From CAYHPY01 sp964358485 (GTDB lineage Bacteria > Elusimicrobiota > Elusimicrobia > UBA1565 > UBA9628): a stretch of DNA of 33,530 nt. Positions 17,755-24,879 of the stretch are shown here, one piece after another (position 1 is the first letter of the stretch; each line of letters begins with the position of its first letter). A program made the translations under genes and the position numbers. The stretch covers positions 1-33,530 of the forward strand of contig CAYHPY010000035.1 of the NCBI GenBank assembly GCA_964358485.1. Direction: 5' to 3'. Below the pieces are notes generated by a model, which searched no databases, was not told where the DNA came from, and saw only the letters and a program-made list of their open reading frames with translations.

Positions 17755-18888
17755 ATGAGTCTGATTGGGCCTGATGCCAAGGAAATTTTTCTCGAGAAGA
17801 TTAAGGCGTTTCAGGTCGTAACCGAAGAAATAAGTGCTCGGGCCAAAATGCGCCAGGGCTTTACCGCCCGGTTTAATTCCGACAGGATCAAGAAACTTCA
17901 GCCTTTGGATTATTTCCCAGGAGAGGGCAGAAAGGATGACTGTCTTGGTTATCAGCTCGAGTGGGCAACGCGTGCTCTGGGTAGCATTAAAGGCGGATCT
18001 ATGGCGAAATATGGAGCCAAGGACCAATTCGCGGACATAAAGAAACTTCTAAACGATCTTGCCAGCCTCACCGATAGGCAGTCTTACTTTTATGAAACGA
18101 ATGGTGACCTGAGCAAGTTCAGTTTAAACCTCGTTTCCCAGTCCTTGAAGATAAAGGGCATGAAATCGGGGCGGACCGTACTTGGGAAGCTGTTAAGCAT
18201 CTATTACCCGAACACCTTTATACCCATCTTCAACGAGCAAGAAACCATCCTGGAGAAAGTCGTCAAGGAATACTCCGACGACTCATTTGGGCTGGAGTTA
18301 TACTTAAAGAATAATTTTAGATTCTTGCAGGTCAGGGGAGAGTTGCTCGCCGAGCCAGGGTTCGCTGCGGTCACCTCCTCTGACCAATTTACAAATGACG
18401 TCTTCTATAGCTTCCTATACCATTGCTTTTCCAGACCATCGGAATTGACGGCCACGTCGGCGATGAGCAGCAATGGGGCTGAGAAGATTGAGGCGCTGGA
18501 AACAGAACACTATCAAAACTTGATCCATCGGAATTTTAAACGGCTCTTCGGGGGCTATCGTTATTATGACGAGGATCTTCAAAATGCGCACAAGGGTCAC
18601 TACCCGACAGAGGACGTTGGTGTAATGGATTTCCTCTGCCTCGATGAAAAGAACAATCTTGTGGTAATTGAACTCAAGCGAAAGGGGACTGACGAAACAT
18701 TGGCTCAGCTATGCCGATACATGGGCTGGGTGAAAGAAAACCTCGCGAGGGATCAGCAAAAGGTGCTCGGACTTATCGTCGCAGAAACGAAAGATTTGAG
18801 ACTTGAATATGGGCTCAAAGTTGTTCCAAATGTAGTTCTTAAACAGATGCGGCTTGACGTGCGAATAGAAACTTTTGAAAAGAATTGA
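17755..18888 (+). CDS. NucS-like (DUF91) PD-(D/E)XK nuclease
   Basis: A 377-residue protein. The C-terminal part (about 265-370) has the layout of NucS/DUF91 endonucleases: YPTEDVG, then D292, then VVIELKR giving E306-x-K308, followed by LAQLCRYMGWVKENL and a strand carrying VLGLIVAE. These acidic residues and the lysine form the PD-(D/E)XK metal site. The N-terminal 250 residues are not the NucS DNA-binding domain; LLSIYYPNTFIPIFNEQ resembles a segment seen in McrB-type and other restriction proteins. A strong Shine-Dalgarno (GGAGAGG) supports this ATG. Base composition matches the two upstream genes, from which it is separated by 116 bases containing an AT-rich box at 17673-17685. A restriction or repair-type nuclease is likely; its specificity is unknown. 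Confidence 0.85.
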   Translation: MSLIGPDAKEIFLEKIKAFQVVTEEISARAKMRQGFTARFNSDRIKKLQPLDYFPGEGRKDDCLGYQLEWATRALGSIKGGSMAKYGAKDQFADIKKLLNDLASLTDRQSYFYETNGDLSKFSLNLVSQSLKIKGMKSGRTVLGKLLSIYYPNTFIPIFNEQETILEKVVKEYSDDSFGLELYLKNNFRFLQVRGELLAEPGFAAVTSSDQFTNDVFYSFLYHCFSRPSELTATSAMSSNGAEKIEALETEHYQNLIHRNFKRLFGGYRYYDEDLQNAHKGHYPTEDVGVMDFLCLDEKNNLVVIELKRKGTDETLAQLCRYMGWVKENLARDQQKVLGLIVAETKDLRLEYGLKVVPNVVLKQMRLDVRIETFEKN

Positions 18889-18952
18889 AAGGCCGGAGAT
18901 TGAGCCGCCTGACATCCGGTGCTGCCGCCGTTCACCCCCGCAAATCAGGGTC

Positions 18953-18981
18953 TTGACAAGGTGTAGGTTATAAGCTACACT
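18953..18981 (+). promoter_or_regulatory. Promoter and palindromic operator of the RelE/HigB-like pair
   Basis: TTGACA (18953-18958) and TACACT (18976-18981) are spaced by 17 bp. The -10 is embedded in an inverted repeat, GTGTAG-g-TTATAA-g-CTACAC (18961-18980), a typical place for an antitoxin to bind and repress its own operon. The predicted transcript start falls only about 6 nt before the ATG at 18994. Confidence 0.8.
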
Positions 18982-18993
18982 GGAAGTGCGACC

Positions 18994-19329
18994 ATGGATA
19001 GCGGCCCCGTCGCCGTTTATTATTATCAAACGCTTCCGGGCAAGTGCCCTTTCAAGGAATGGTTTGACTCCTTGGACGAAAGCATCCAGCAGATCGTGGA
19101 CGCACGCTTGGCGCGTGTCAGGCGCGGGCTTCTCGGCCACGCGGAGAACCTGGGCCAGGGGGTGTCGGAGCTCAAATTTGATGTCGGGCCGGGCTTCCGG
19201 GTGTATTACGGCAAGGCTGGAAAGGCAGTGGTCATTCTGCTTCACGGTGGGAGCAAAAAGAGGCAATCGGAGGACATCGAAACTGCCCGGCAGTATTGGG
19301 CCGATTACCTTGGGAGAACCAAGAAATGA
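18994..19329 (+). CDS. RelE/HigB-like toxin (addiction module killer protein)
   Basis: A 111-residue protein of the phage Gp49-like / HI1419-type killer family. The recognisable order is PFKEWFDSL near the N-terminus, a basic helical turn with ARLARVRRGLLG, then VSELKFDVGPGFRVYYGK and LLHGGSKKRQSEDI, which is the usual strand pattern and C-terminal basic cluster of RelE-superfamily toxins. Members inhibit translation or cleave mRNA at the ribosome; that is family knowledge, not visible here. It comes first in its operon, as is usual for the HigBA order, and its TGA overlaps the antidote start by ATGA. An alternative ATG upstream in another frame is a shadow. Confidence 0.9.
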   Translation: MDSGPVAVYYYQTLPGKCPFKEWFDSLDESIQQIVDARLARVRRGLLGHAENLGQGVSELKFDVGPGFRVYYGKAGKAVVILLHGGSKKRQSEDIETARQYWADYLGRTKK

Positions 19330-19616
19330 AACCCGCGATTAGCTATCACGACGACCTTCTCCGCCGTCTCAAGAATCCGAAATACGCGGTTGGCTACCTC
19401 AATGCCTGCCTTGAAGAGGGGGATGAGGCCGCCTTCCTGTTGGCTGTGCGTGATGTGGCTCAAGTCCATGGGGGGCTGGGCCAGCTCGCCAAGAAGACGC
19501 ATCTCAACCGCGAGCATCTCTTCCGGATGCTTTCCAAAAACGGGAACCCACGGCTTCACAGTCTCAGGCAGCTGATCGAGGCCCTTGGATTTAAGCTTGT
19601 CCTTCAGCCCGCCTGA
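19326..19616 (+). CDS. Antitoxin, addiction module antidote (HigA-like HTH)
   Basis: A 96-residue protein. I use the ATG at 19326 that overlaps the toxin stop rather than an in-frame ATG 30 bases further upstream, because the family begins around here (ISYHDDLLRRLKNPKYAVGYLNA). The C-terminal half contains an HTH, LGQLAKKTHLNREHLFRMLSK, followed by LHSLRQLIEALGFKL, which is highly typical of antidote proteins paired with the HI1419-type killer. It should neutralise the toxin and bind the palindrome over the promoter. Duplicated debris begins just after its stop. Confidence 0.9.
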   Translation: MKPAISYHDDLLRRLKNPKYAVGYLNACLEEGDEAAFLLAVRDVAQVHGGLGQLAKKTHLNREHLFRMLSKNGNPRLHSLRQLIEALGFKLVLQPA

Positions 19617-19638
19617 GGCGATCCCGGCGAAGGTAGCG

Positions 19639-19794
19639 GCCCCGCTTTTAATCACCTTCGACATCTTCGGCACCGTTCTAAACTGGCGCGCCGGCCTCTC
19701 CGACGCCTGCGCCAAAGCCGGCCGTCCCCTGCGGCCGGGGCCGGCGTCCCACAAGGTCCCCGATTTGGCGACGTTGGCGGCTTTGCTGGATTGA
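19639..19794 (+). pseudogene. Internally deleted copy of the HAD hydrolase gene
   Basis: The first part matches the start of the intact HAD gene (TFDIFGTVLNW through AGRPL), and the last part matches its C-terminal end (PASHKVPDL...). The 468 bases between are missing, an in-frame loss of 156 codons. The junction lies next to the 7-bp sequence GCCGGGG, present at both ends of the missing interval in the intact copy (22313-22319 and 22781-22787). It has no start signal of its own and has lost the later catalytic motifs. Confidence 0.88.
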
Positions 19795-19890
19795 GCGCCA
19801 AAAACTGGAAAATTTCCGGAACTGGGGCTATCCTTCGAGGTGAAGGGCATTTCATGACAGTCCGGCTATTGCCGCTTCTTCTCTTTCCGT
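19747..19890. repeat. Repeat unit XY, copy 1 (HAD 3' end plus secreted-gene start)
   Basis: About 140 bp consisting of the HAD 3' end (CACAAGGTCCCCGATTTGG...) followed by a segment containing GGAAAATTTCC, AGGTGAAGGG and an ATG that opens a signal-peptide-like MTVRLLPLLLF. The same block recurs at 24103-24235. The HAD-end part alone recurs at 22797-22838 (native) and 25618-25650. The last 30 bases recur at 20679-20708. Confidence 0.85.
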
Positions 19891-20232
19891 CCATCCCGGG
19901 CGAGCGCGGATCCTCCTGGGCCGCAGGCACCGGCGCAGGAAGTCGTTGACCAGGCAGAGCGGAAGCCGGATTCCAAGCTGATCCGGGAGGCATTTCAGGG
20001 GCAGTTCACCAAGGAGCAGCTCGCGCGGTTCAAGAATGGGCAGCCGTCTCTGGAAAACCTCATCAAGGGCATGTCCCCAGAGCAGCGGGAGGGCGCGCGA
20101 GCGAAGCTTGGGGAACTCCAGCTCTCGGCGAGGACGCCCGAAGACCTGGAGCAGGTGGCCAATGCCTACCTCATGCTGATTGGTCTCAAAGCGGATGAGC
20201 TTGCGGGTATCCGCGAGGCCGCAGCTCCATAG
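19854..20232 (+). pseudogene. Frameshifted gene for a small secreted protein
   Basis: The ATG at 19854 has a good ribosome site (AGGTGAAGGG) and starts a hydrophobic, signal-peptide-like MTVRLLPLLLF. That frame stops at once after about 30 codons. Another frame, shifted by one base, then runs open to TAG at 20230-20232, encoding EVVDQAERKPDSKLIREAF, a helical Glu/Lys/Gln-rich stretch, and the tail LIGLKADELAGIREAAAP. The whole is 379 nt, not a multiple of three, which fits one indel between about 19880 and 19920. The last 19 codons are nearly identical to the end of the unknown gene at 24280-24837, so the 3' part may have been joined by recombination. Confidence 0.6.
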
Positions 20233-20675
20233 GGGCCCAGACTGCAGATCGTCCGGTTTAGGCCGATTAGAGGATGCTGAAACGATTTTTTGCCGTGGTC
20301 GGAGTTCTTGGGGCGGTCTTCCTTTTAGCCGCCGCGAGTCTGGCCGTCATCAGCCGGAGTCATGCCTACCGGGGGCCGAATTCGGAGCCGGCGGCCTGGA
20401 AGCCCGATGCTTCGCGCTCCCAGATCGTGGAGGAGGCCCGAAAATTGGTCGGGATCTGCCTGCTTGAGGCGGATTATAAACTGCACCCGGACCACTACGG
20501 GAAACGCGACGGCCGCCCCGGAGACCCCTACTTCGATCGCCGCGCGCGAAATCTTTATTCGTTCTGCAAATTCAACGGCTGCCTGAGTCTGAAGGGGCCT
20601 CCGGAACCCGGCGATGTCGTATTCATGAGCCATAGCGAAACTGGGTGGATCACCCACATCGCGCGGGTCTCAAGC
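20176..20675. repeat. Duplicated block Z, shorter copy (500 bp)
   Basis: This matches 24781-25391 almost base for base: the last 19 codons of one gene, the 40-base gap, and the DUF1287-like gene. It lacks 111 bp corresponding to 25065-25175 (611 versus 500 bp). After about 20675 the sequence diverges into a copy of the 3' end of repeat unit XY. The few substitutions imply a fairly recent duplication. Confidence 0.9.
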
Positions 20676-20762
20676 CTTAGTCCGGCTATCACCACTTCTT
20701 CTCTTTCTGTCGCTCCGTCCATCCTTTTGCTCTCCGTTGGAAGGGTGAAACGGATATTCTAA
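20274..20762 (+). pseudogene. Truncated duplicate of the DUF1287-like gene
   Basis: The first 61 residues match the intact protein at 24880-25560 (N-terminal membrane anchor MLKRFF..VVGVLGAVFL). Then 37 codons are lost in frame, including the Cys of VCMDV that is the probable catalytic residue. The sequence resumes at LLEADYKLHPDHYG and continues to THIARVSS. Beyond that point it reads into repeat DNA and ends after about 29 unrelated residues. The frame is open for 162 codons, so a product could be made, but it cannot be an active peptidase-like enzyme. I treat it as a pseudogene. Confidence 0.85.
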
Positions 20763-20844
20763 ACTCATGGGGGCGGCGCAGCGTGGATTGGCTCCCGGTG
20801 CGCGTCCGACGGAGTGGGAAGTGGGACAGGCGGGTAAATCCCGC

Positions 20845-22122
20845 TTATTTCGTCAGGGCGTGGACGAAATCCGGGAAATCGTCAAAACCGTCCACGTACT
20901 CGGGCTTGGGGTTGGACTCGGTCGGATAATCGCTCGGGCGGCTGTTGCGCATGCGCACGCCGACCAGGCGCCGCGCCGGATCGATGACGAGGAATTGGCC
21001 AAGAAAGCCCCGAGCCAAGAAGCCTTCCACGGGCCCGAATTCGACGATCTCGTGGCCTTGGAGCCGGTTCCTTTGCAGGATGTCCTCGACCTCTTTCCAT
21101 TCCGCCGGCCTGCCCCGGAAGGCATCGCGAACCGCGTCGTAATAGTCGCGCACGCTCATCGTCCGGCCGACCAAGGGCCGCAGGAGGTCGATGAGCTCGG
21201 GGCGGACCCCTGCTCGCTTCCAAGTCTCAAGAAGCCGCGGCGTGAGCGCGACCGAGCGCGCGTGCGTGTCCAGCCACCAGAGCAAGCCGCAGGTGGGGTT
21301 GAAAGTTTGCGAAGCCTGCGCCGACAAGTCGAGCCACGCCTTTGAAATGATCCGCTTTCCATTCCAGACGCCGCCGTCTAGGACCATCTGGCCGATCCTG
21401 GCAAGATCGGGAGGGCGGATCATCAGTTCCCCGGCGGTCAGCGGCAAACCGTCCCTATAGGCCCAATCCCAATCGATGATGCCGAGGGGCTCGAATAGCC
21501 GTCGGGCGAAGTATTTCTCCGCCGCCATGCCCGAAGCTTCTCGAATGACCAAAGCGAGCAGGTCGACCGCGGGATTGTTGTAGGCAAAGCCTTCGCCGGG
21601 AGCAAAGACCTGCGGCGCTTGGACCGCGTAGCTCGCGCCGCGGCCTTGCGTCCCGATCCCCGAGGTGTGATTGAGCAGCATCCGGATGGTGATCTTCTGC
21701 TTTTCGCCTTGGCGCCACTCGGGAACGAAATCGGAGACTTTTTGATCCAGGGACCGGATGCGGCCGTCCTCGATGAGGCAGCCGATGGCCAGGCTCGCAA
21801 TCGACTTGGTGGCCGACATCGCGTAGATCTTTTGGTCCAGGAAGCCTTCCTCGACGACCACCTTCCCGTCCTTGAGGATCACGATGGCGTCCGAGTGCTC
21901 CGCTTTCGCCCGCTCGAGCAGGCGTTTCAAGGCGGCGGGATCGACGCTTTCGCGGGCTGAACCGGCCGAGAGGTTGTCCTTCGCCGCGGCGCGAGGAGCG
22001 AGAGCCGGTGGGATCGAAAGACGGGCGGCTTCGGGTCCTGCCCAGGACCAGAGCTGGTCGAACGCCGGCTCCGCGAAGACCGGCCTGATGGCAAAGAGAA
22101 GCGCGATCGTGGCGGATACCAT
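20845..22122 (-). CDS. Secreted serine beta-lactamase-family hydrolase
   Basis: A 425-residue protein of the beta-lactamase/transpeptidase-like family (class C, PF00144 type). The signal peptide is residues 1-17 (ending VFA). Serine motif S103-A-T-K106 and tyrosine motif Y181-N-N183 are both present, and MLLNHTSGIG is the typical segment between them. The third motif, normally K/H-T/S/x-G near the C-terminus, is not obvious: the equivalent strand reads FLARGFLGQFLVIDP. It probably acts as an esterase or D-Ala-peptidase-like enzyme in the periplasm. The ATG lies 7 nt after TATTAT (minus strand, 22135-22130) with no Shine-Dalgarno, so it may be leaderless. It is divergent from the HAD gene. A small stem GCGGG/CCCGC (20830-20844) sits right after the stop. 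Confidence 0.9.
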   Translation of the reverse strand: MVSATIALLFAIRPVFAEPAFDQLWSWAGPEAARLSIPPALAPRAAAKDNLSAGSARESVDPAALKRLLERAKAEHSDAIVILKDGKVVVEEGFLDQKIYAMSATKSIASLAIGCLIEDGRIRSLDQKVSDFVPEWRQGEKQKITIRMLLNHTSGIGTQGRGASYAVQAPQVFAPGEGFAYNNPAVDLLALVIREASGMAAEKYFARRLFEPLGIIDWDWAYRDGLPLTAGELMIRPPDLARIGQMVLDGGVWNGKRIISKAWLDLSAQASQTFNPTCGLLWWLDTHARSVALTPRLLETWKRAGVRPELIDLLRPLVGRTMSVRDYYDAVRDAFRGRPAEWKEVEDILQRNRLQGHEIVEFGPVEGFLARGFLGQFLVIDPARRLVGVRMRNSRPSDYPTESNPKPEYVDGFDDFPDFVHALTK

Positions 22123-22196
22123 TGCGGAAATAATACCATACCGGCGGGTCGTTAAGCGGTTTGGCTCCTGTTTGGGAAGAGGAAACCAGGAAAAGT

Positions 22197-22841
22197 GTGA
22201 CTAACTTCAAAGGCCCCCGCCCCTCCCTAATCACCTTCGACATCTTCGGCACCGTCCTAAACTGGCGCGCCGGCCTCTCCGACGCCTGCGCCAAAGCCGG
22301 CCGTCCCCTTCAGCCGGGGGAGTTCGACCGCGTCGTGGACTTGCAAGGCGAATTGGAGCGGGAGTCTTTCCGCAAATACTCGGAGATCACCAAGCTCAGC
22401 CTCACGCGGGGGCTGGGCCTGCCCGAGGCGGAGGCGGCGCGGATCGGGGAGGGGGTGGGGGATTGGCCGTTTTATGAGGATTCGGCCGCGGCCCTGCGGG
22501 CGCTGATGAAGAAGGCGCCCTGCGCGGCCATGACCAACAGCGACCTGGCCCATGGGACCCGGATTCAAGAGCGGCTGGGGTTTGGCCTGAGCGCCTGGCT
22601 GTGCGCCGAACAGGCGCGGGTCTACAAGCCCGATCCCGGGTTCTGGCGCCTGATGGCCGAGCTAAGAGGCGTGGAGCCGGGCCCGGCGTGGTGGCATGTG
22701 TCGGCCTACGCCGATTATGACCTGGGCGTAGCCGGAGCGCTGGGGCTGACCACGGTGTTCGTGGAGCGTCCGCACGCGCGGCCGGGGCCGGCGTCCCACA
22801 AGGTCCCCGATTTGGCGGCGTTGGCGGCTTTGCTGGCATAA
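22197..22841 (+). CDS. HAD-superfamily hydrolase, haloacid dehalogenase type II-like
   Basis: 214 residues from a GTG at 22197, chosen because AGGA lies five bases upstream; an in-frame TTG at 22161 would add 12 unconserved residues. Motif I is TFDIFGT with nucleophile D15, motif II is AMTNSD, motif III is the K of VYKPDPGFW, and motif IV is HVSAYADYDLGVAGALGL. This is the L-2-haloacid dehalogenase/phosphatase-like branch and the length fits. Substrate is unknown. The two ends of this gene recur as fragments elsewhere: the 3' end four times in 6 kb, the 5' end twice. It is therefore the intact source of those scraps, or the last surviving copy. Confidence 0.88.
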   Translation: MTNFKGPRPSLITFDIFGTVLNWRAGLSDACAKAGRPLQPGEFDRVVDLQGELERESFRKYSEITKLSLTRGLGLPEAEAARIGEGVGDWPFYEDSAAALRALMKKAPCAAMTNSDLAHGTRIQERLGFGLSAWLCAEQARVYKPDPGFWRLMAELRGVEPGPAWWHVSAYADYDLGVAGALGLTTVFVERPHARPGPASHKVPDLAALAALLA

Positions 22842-22892
22842 CCCACCGCCTCGTCTCAGCCGGGACGCAAGGCAAACTGTAAATATATTGTT

Positions 22893-22939
22893 TAGCATAT
22901 TAAATAGCTATTGACATATATGCTATCGCATATTATACT
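22893..22939 (+). promoter_or_regulatory. Promoter/operator of the mobile mystery A/B pair
   Basis: TTGACA (22911-22916) and TATACT (22934-22939) are spaced by 17 bp. Three half-sites GCATAT/ATATGC occur at 22895-22900, 22918-22923 and 22928-22933. The last two form a palindrome with a 4-bp centre between -35 and -10; the first two form a wider inverted repeat TAGCATAT/ATATGCTA. The HTH protein just downstream is the obvious candidate to bind here. The predicted transcript start is about 22946, directly at the ATG (22947). Confidence 0.85.
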
Positions 22940-22946
22940 TTGAGTA

Positions 22947-23414
22947 ATGAAGGCAAAACGCCTACCGGTGTCGAGTCAATTCCTAGTGGATCAGCTTGTC
23001 GCCTATGGGCAAAGCGCTCCGCAGGCCGTCGACTCTTTGCCCGCGCATACCCTCATTCGCATGCTGAGGAAGGCCTTGCGAATGACCCAGGCGCAGCTCG
23101 CCGCCCGAGCCAAGGTGCCGCAGTCGTACCTGGCCGTCATCGAGTCCGGCAGGACGGACTTGAAGCTTTCCACTCTCCGGAAGATCGTTTCCGCGCTTCA
23201 AGGCGACCTGATCATCGCGGCTCGATTCCGAAAGACGCCCGAGGAGATGGTGGCGGAGCGGATCGGGGAGCTCGCCCGCAAGAAGGTGGCTCGCGTCACC
23301 GGGACGATGGCGCTGGAAAAACAGCAGCCCGAGGACGAGATGACCCGGCGGCTGATCCAGGCCGAGGTTGATCGGATGACGCGCGAGGCGTCATCTGAAA
23401 TCTGGGAGGAGTAA
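22947..23414 (+). CDS. Mobile mystery protein A (XRE-type HTH regulator)
   Basis: A 155-residue protein. Residues 36-90 form an XRE-family helix-turn-helix (LIRMLRKALRMTQAQLAARAKVPQ, then IESGR and LSTLRKIVSAL). The N-terminal 30 residues and a charged C-terminal helix flank it. The gene pair, HTH then Fic, corresponds to the family named mobile mystery proteins A and B, recurrent on mobile elements with unproven function; addiction or signalling is presumed. The start is apparently leaderless, 7 nt after the -10. The stop TAA overlaps the next start by one base (TAATG), and GGGAGGAG before it serves the downstream gene. Confidence 0.88.
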   Translation: MKAKRLPVSSQFLVDQLVAYGQSAPQAVDSLPAHTLIRMLRKALRMTQAQLAARAKVPQSYLAVIESGRTDLKLSTLRKIVSALQGDLIIAARFRKTPEEMVAERIGELARKKVARVTGTMALEKQQPEDEMTRRLIQAEVDRMTREASSEIWEE

Positions 23415-24037
23415 TGGTCCGCTTCGACGCGCCCGAAGGCGCGACGCCGCTTGAGGATGTGTCCGGCTTGCTGGTGGACGGAGTCTACACGTGCGCCGCG
23501 CTCAACGCCGTCGAGGCCGAGAACATCCTTCGCGCGGTGAACCTGCATTTCGGGTCGAAGAGGAGAACGGCGGGTCCGTGGTTGACGGACGAGCTCATCC
23601 GCCGCGTCCATCGGGACATGTTCGATCGGGTCTGGGAATGGGCGGGAAAATACCGGAGTTCGGAACTTAACATCGGAGTCGCCGCCCACAAGGTGCGGGA
23701 GGAAATTGGAAAGCTGTGCCAAGACGTCGCCTTTTGGGACGCTCAAACGGACGGAGCCCTGCCGCTCCTCGAGCGCGGCGCCCGGCTGCATCATCGCCTC
23801 GCGTGGATTCATCCGTTTCCGAACGGGAACGGCCGGCACGCGCGGATGATGGCGGATATTTATTTCCATGTGAAAGGTCTGCCGCTTCCGACCTGGCCAA
23901 GCGCCGCGATCGGGGCTTCCGGCCGGGAGAGGAAGGAGTACCTTCAGGCCTTAAAGAGCGCGGACGCCGGAGATTTCGGTCCGCTGGTCGAGTACACGAG
24001 GAAATATCTGCCGAGGGAGGGGAAGCCGAGCGCGTGA
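23414..24037 (+). CDS. Mobile mystery protein B (Fic-domain protein)
   Basis: A 207-residue Fic-family protein. The motif at 133-144 is HPFPNGNGRHAR: catalytic H133, the phosphate-binding GNGR, and N137 where many Fic enzymes have D. WEWAGKYR and the flap region before the motif fit the mobile mystery B family. Fic proteins usually transfer AMP to target hydroxyl groups; the target here is unknown. In an N-terminal helix AVEAEN resembles the self-inhibitory S/T-x-x-x-E-G/N motif, but with Ala where Ser/Thr is expected. The stop codon lies in DNA homologous to mazF, so the last residues were set by a recombination junction. Confidence 0.9.
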   Translation: MVRFDAPEGATPLEDVSGLLVDGVYTCAALNAVEAENILRAVNLHFGSKRRTAGPWLTDELIRRVHRDMFDRVWEWAGKYRSSELNIGVAAHKVREEIGKLCQDVAFWDAQTDGALPLLERGARLHHRLAWIHPFPNGNGRHARMMADIYFHVKGLPLPTWPSAAIGASGRERKEYLQALKSADAGDFGPLVEYTRKYLPREGKPSA

Positions 24038-24080
24038 TCCCGGCCGATCAGATCAAGAGCCTGGATTGGTCCGTGCGAGG
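24033..24080 (+). pseudogene. Fragment of a mazF gene
   Basis: These 48 bases match the mazF segment beginning at 26871 with few changes; in the right frame they encode VIPADQIKSLDWSVR, versus VILADQVKSLDWSAR in MazF. The fragment begins inside the last codons of the fic gene and supplies its TGA out of frame. A HAD 3'-end fragment follows directly, so two recombination junctions lie within about 70 bases. Confidence 0.85.
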
Positions 24081-24102
24081 CCGTGGCCCGCGACGCGCCG
24101 GG

Positions 24103-24235
24103 TTCCCGACTTGGTGGCGTTGGCCGCTTTGCTGGATTGAGCGCCCAAAACTGGAAAATTTCCGAAACTGGGGCTATCCTTCTAGGTGAAGGGCCATTCC
24201 ATGACAGTCCGGCTATTACCGCTTCTTCTCTTTCG
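24103..24235. repeat. Repeat unit XY, copy 2
   Basis: A second copy of the 19747-19890 block: a worn HAD 3' end, the GGAAAATTTCC segment, a ribosome site AGGTGAAGGG and ATG at 24201 opening MTVRLLPLLLF. After this the sequence changes to unrelated bases and the frame ends after about 34 codons, so only the start of the old secreted-protein gene survives. The 242 bases between the fic stop and 24280 hold nothing else except the promoter of the next gene. Confidence 0.85.
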
Positions 24236-24241
24236 GCCGTG

Positions 24242-24271
24242 TTGCCTGTTGTCATCCATGCTGGATATACT
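24242..24271 (+). promoter_or_regulatory. Promoter for the unknown 185-residue gene
   Basis: TTGCCT (24242-24247) and TATACT (24266-24271) are spaced by 18 bp. The expected start of transcription, about 24278, is two bases before the ATG at 24280, and no Shine-Dalgarno exists, so the gene appears to be leaderless. Confidence 0.65.
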
Positions 24272-24279
24272 CAGTAGCG

Positions 24280-24837
24280 ATGCTAAAAATAATCGGCACG
24301 ACTGATGGCAGGCAGGCGTCCATCGAGTTCGATCGCCACATCCCGTTTTCCTTGCGGCTCGGCGTGCCGCCCGCGGAGTCCTCCTTCATTTGGACCTGCA
24401 ATGATCGCGAATCCGAGGGCAAGGTTTCGACCCTTGAAGTTTGGGTGCATGCCCGTACGGGCGCCATCCACGAAATTACTCTGGTAACGATTCTTCCGTC
24501 CCGAGTCATCCTGACCGAGGATTTCGACGGAGGGCCGACCGTCCCGACCCCCGGGCGGATTCCGGTTTGCGACACGGAGCCCTGGATGCGGGAGAAGGCA
24601 TGGAATAACCCGGAGGAGCCGGCGAAGAAATATGTGGATGATGCCCGCCGGTTTGACTTCGTCGTGGGCGTTGACTTTGTTTCCGTCCGCTTTCCCGGGC
24701 TGGGCGAGCCCCAATCATGGATTGTCAATCAACGCTCCCGGTTCGGCATGAACGCCGAAGGTTTCTTGTGCCGCATTGATCTGATTGGTCTCAAAGCGGA
24801 TGAGCTTGCGGGTATCCGCGAGGCCGCAACTCCATAA
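24280..24837 (+). CDS. Unknown protein, 185 residues
   Basis: I do not recognise it. It has no signal peptide or membrane segment; it is a mixed alpha/beta protein with SLRLGVPPAESSFIW near the N-terminus, FDFVVGVDFVSVRF near 130-145 and WIVNQRSRFGMNAEGFLCRIDL near the end. The look is of a small cytosolic immunity-type or DUF protein, but that is only an impression. The final 19 codons are shared with the frameshifted gene ending at 20232, where they follow a different N-terminal sequence. It precedes the DUF1287-like gene by 42 bases, and the two were partly duplicated together. Single leaderless-type promoter at 24242-24271. Confidence 0.75.
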   Translation: MLKIIGTTDGRQASIEFDRHIPFSLRLGVPPAESSFIWTCNDRESEGKVSTLEVWVHARTGAIHEITLVTILPSRVILTEDFDGGPTVPTPGRIPVCDTEPWMREKAWNNPEEPAKKYVDDARRFDFVVGVDFVSVRFPGLGEPQSWIVNQRSRFGMNAEGFLCRIDLIGLKADELAGIREAATP

Positions 24838-24879
24838 GGGGCCCAGACTGCAGATCGTCCGGTTGAGGCAGATAAGAGG

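Noticed and set aside
19585..19794. 69-codon ORF across the HAD fragment as a real small gene
   Set aside because: Its start lies inside the antitoxin gene in another frame and its sequence is the two ends of the HAD gene joined, so it is debris.
20767..21345. 192-codon plus-strand ORF over the beta-lactamase-family gene
   Set aside because: It is antisense to a gene with SxxK and YxN motifs and a signal peptide, and has no domain of its own.
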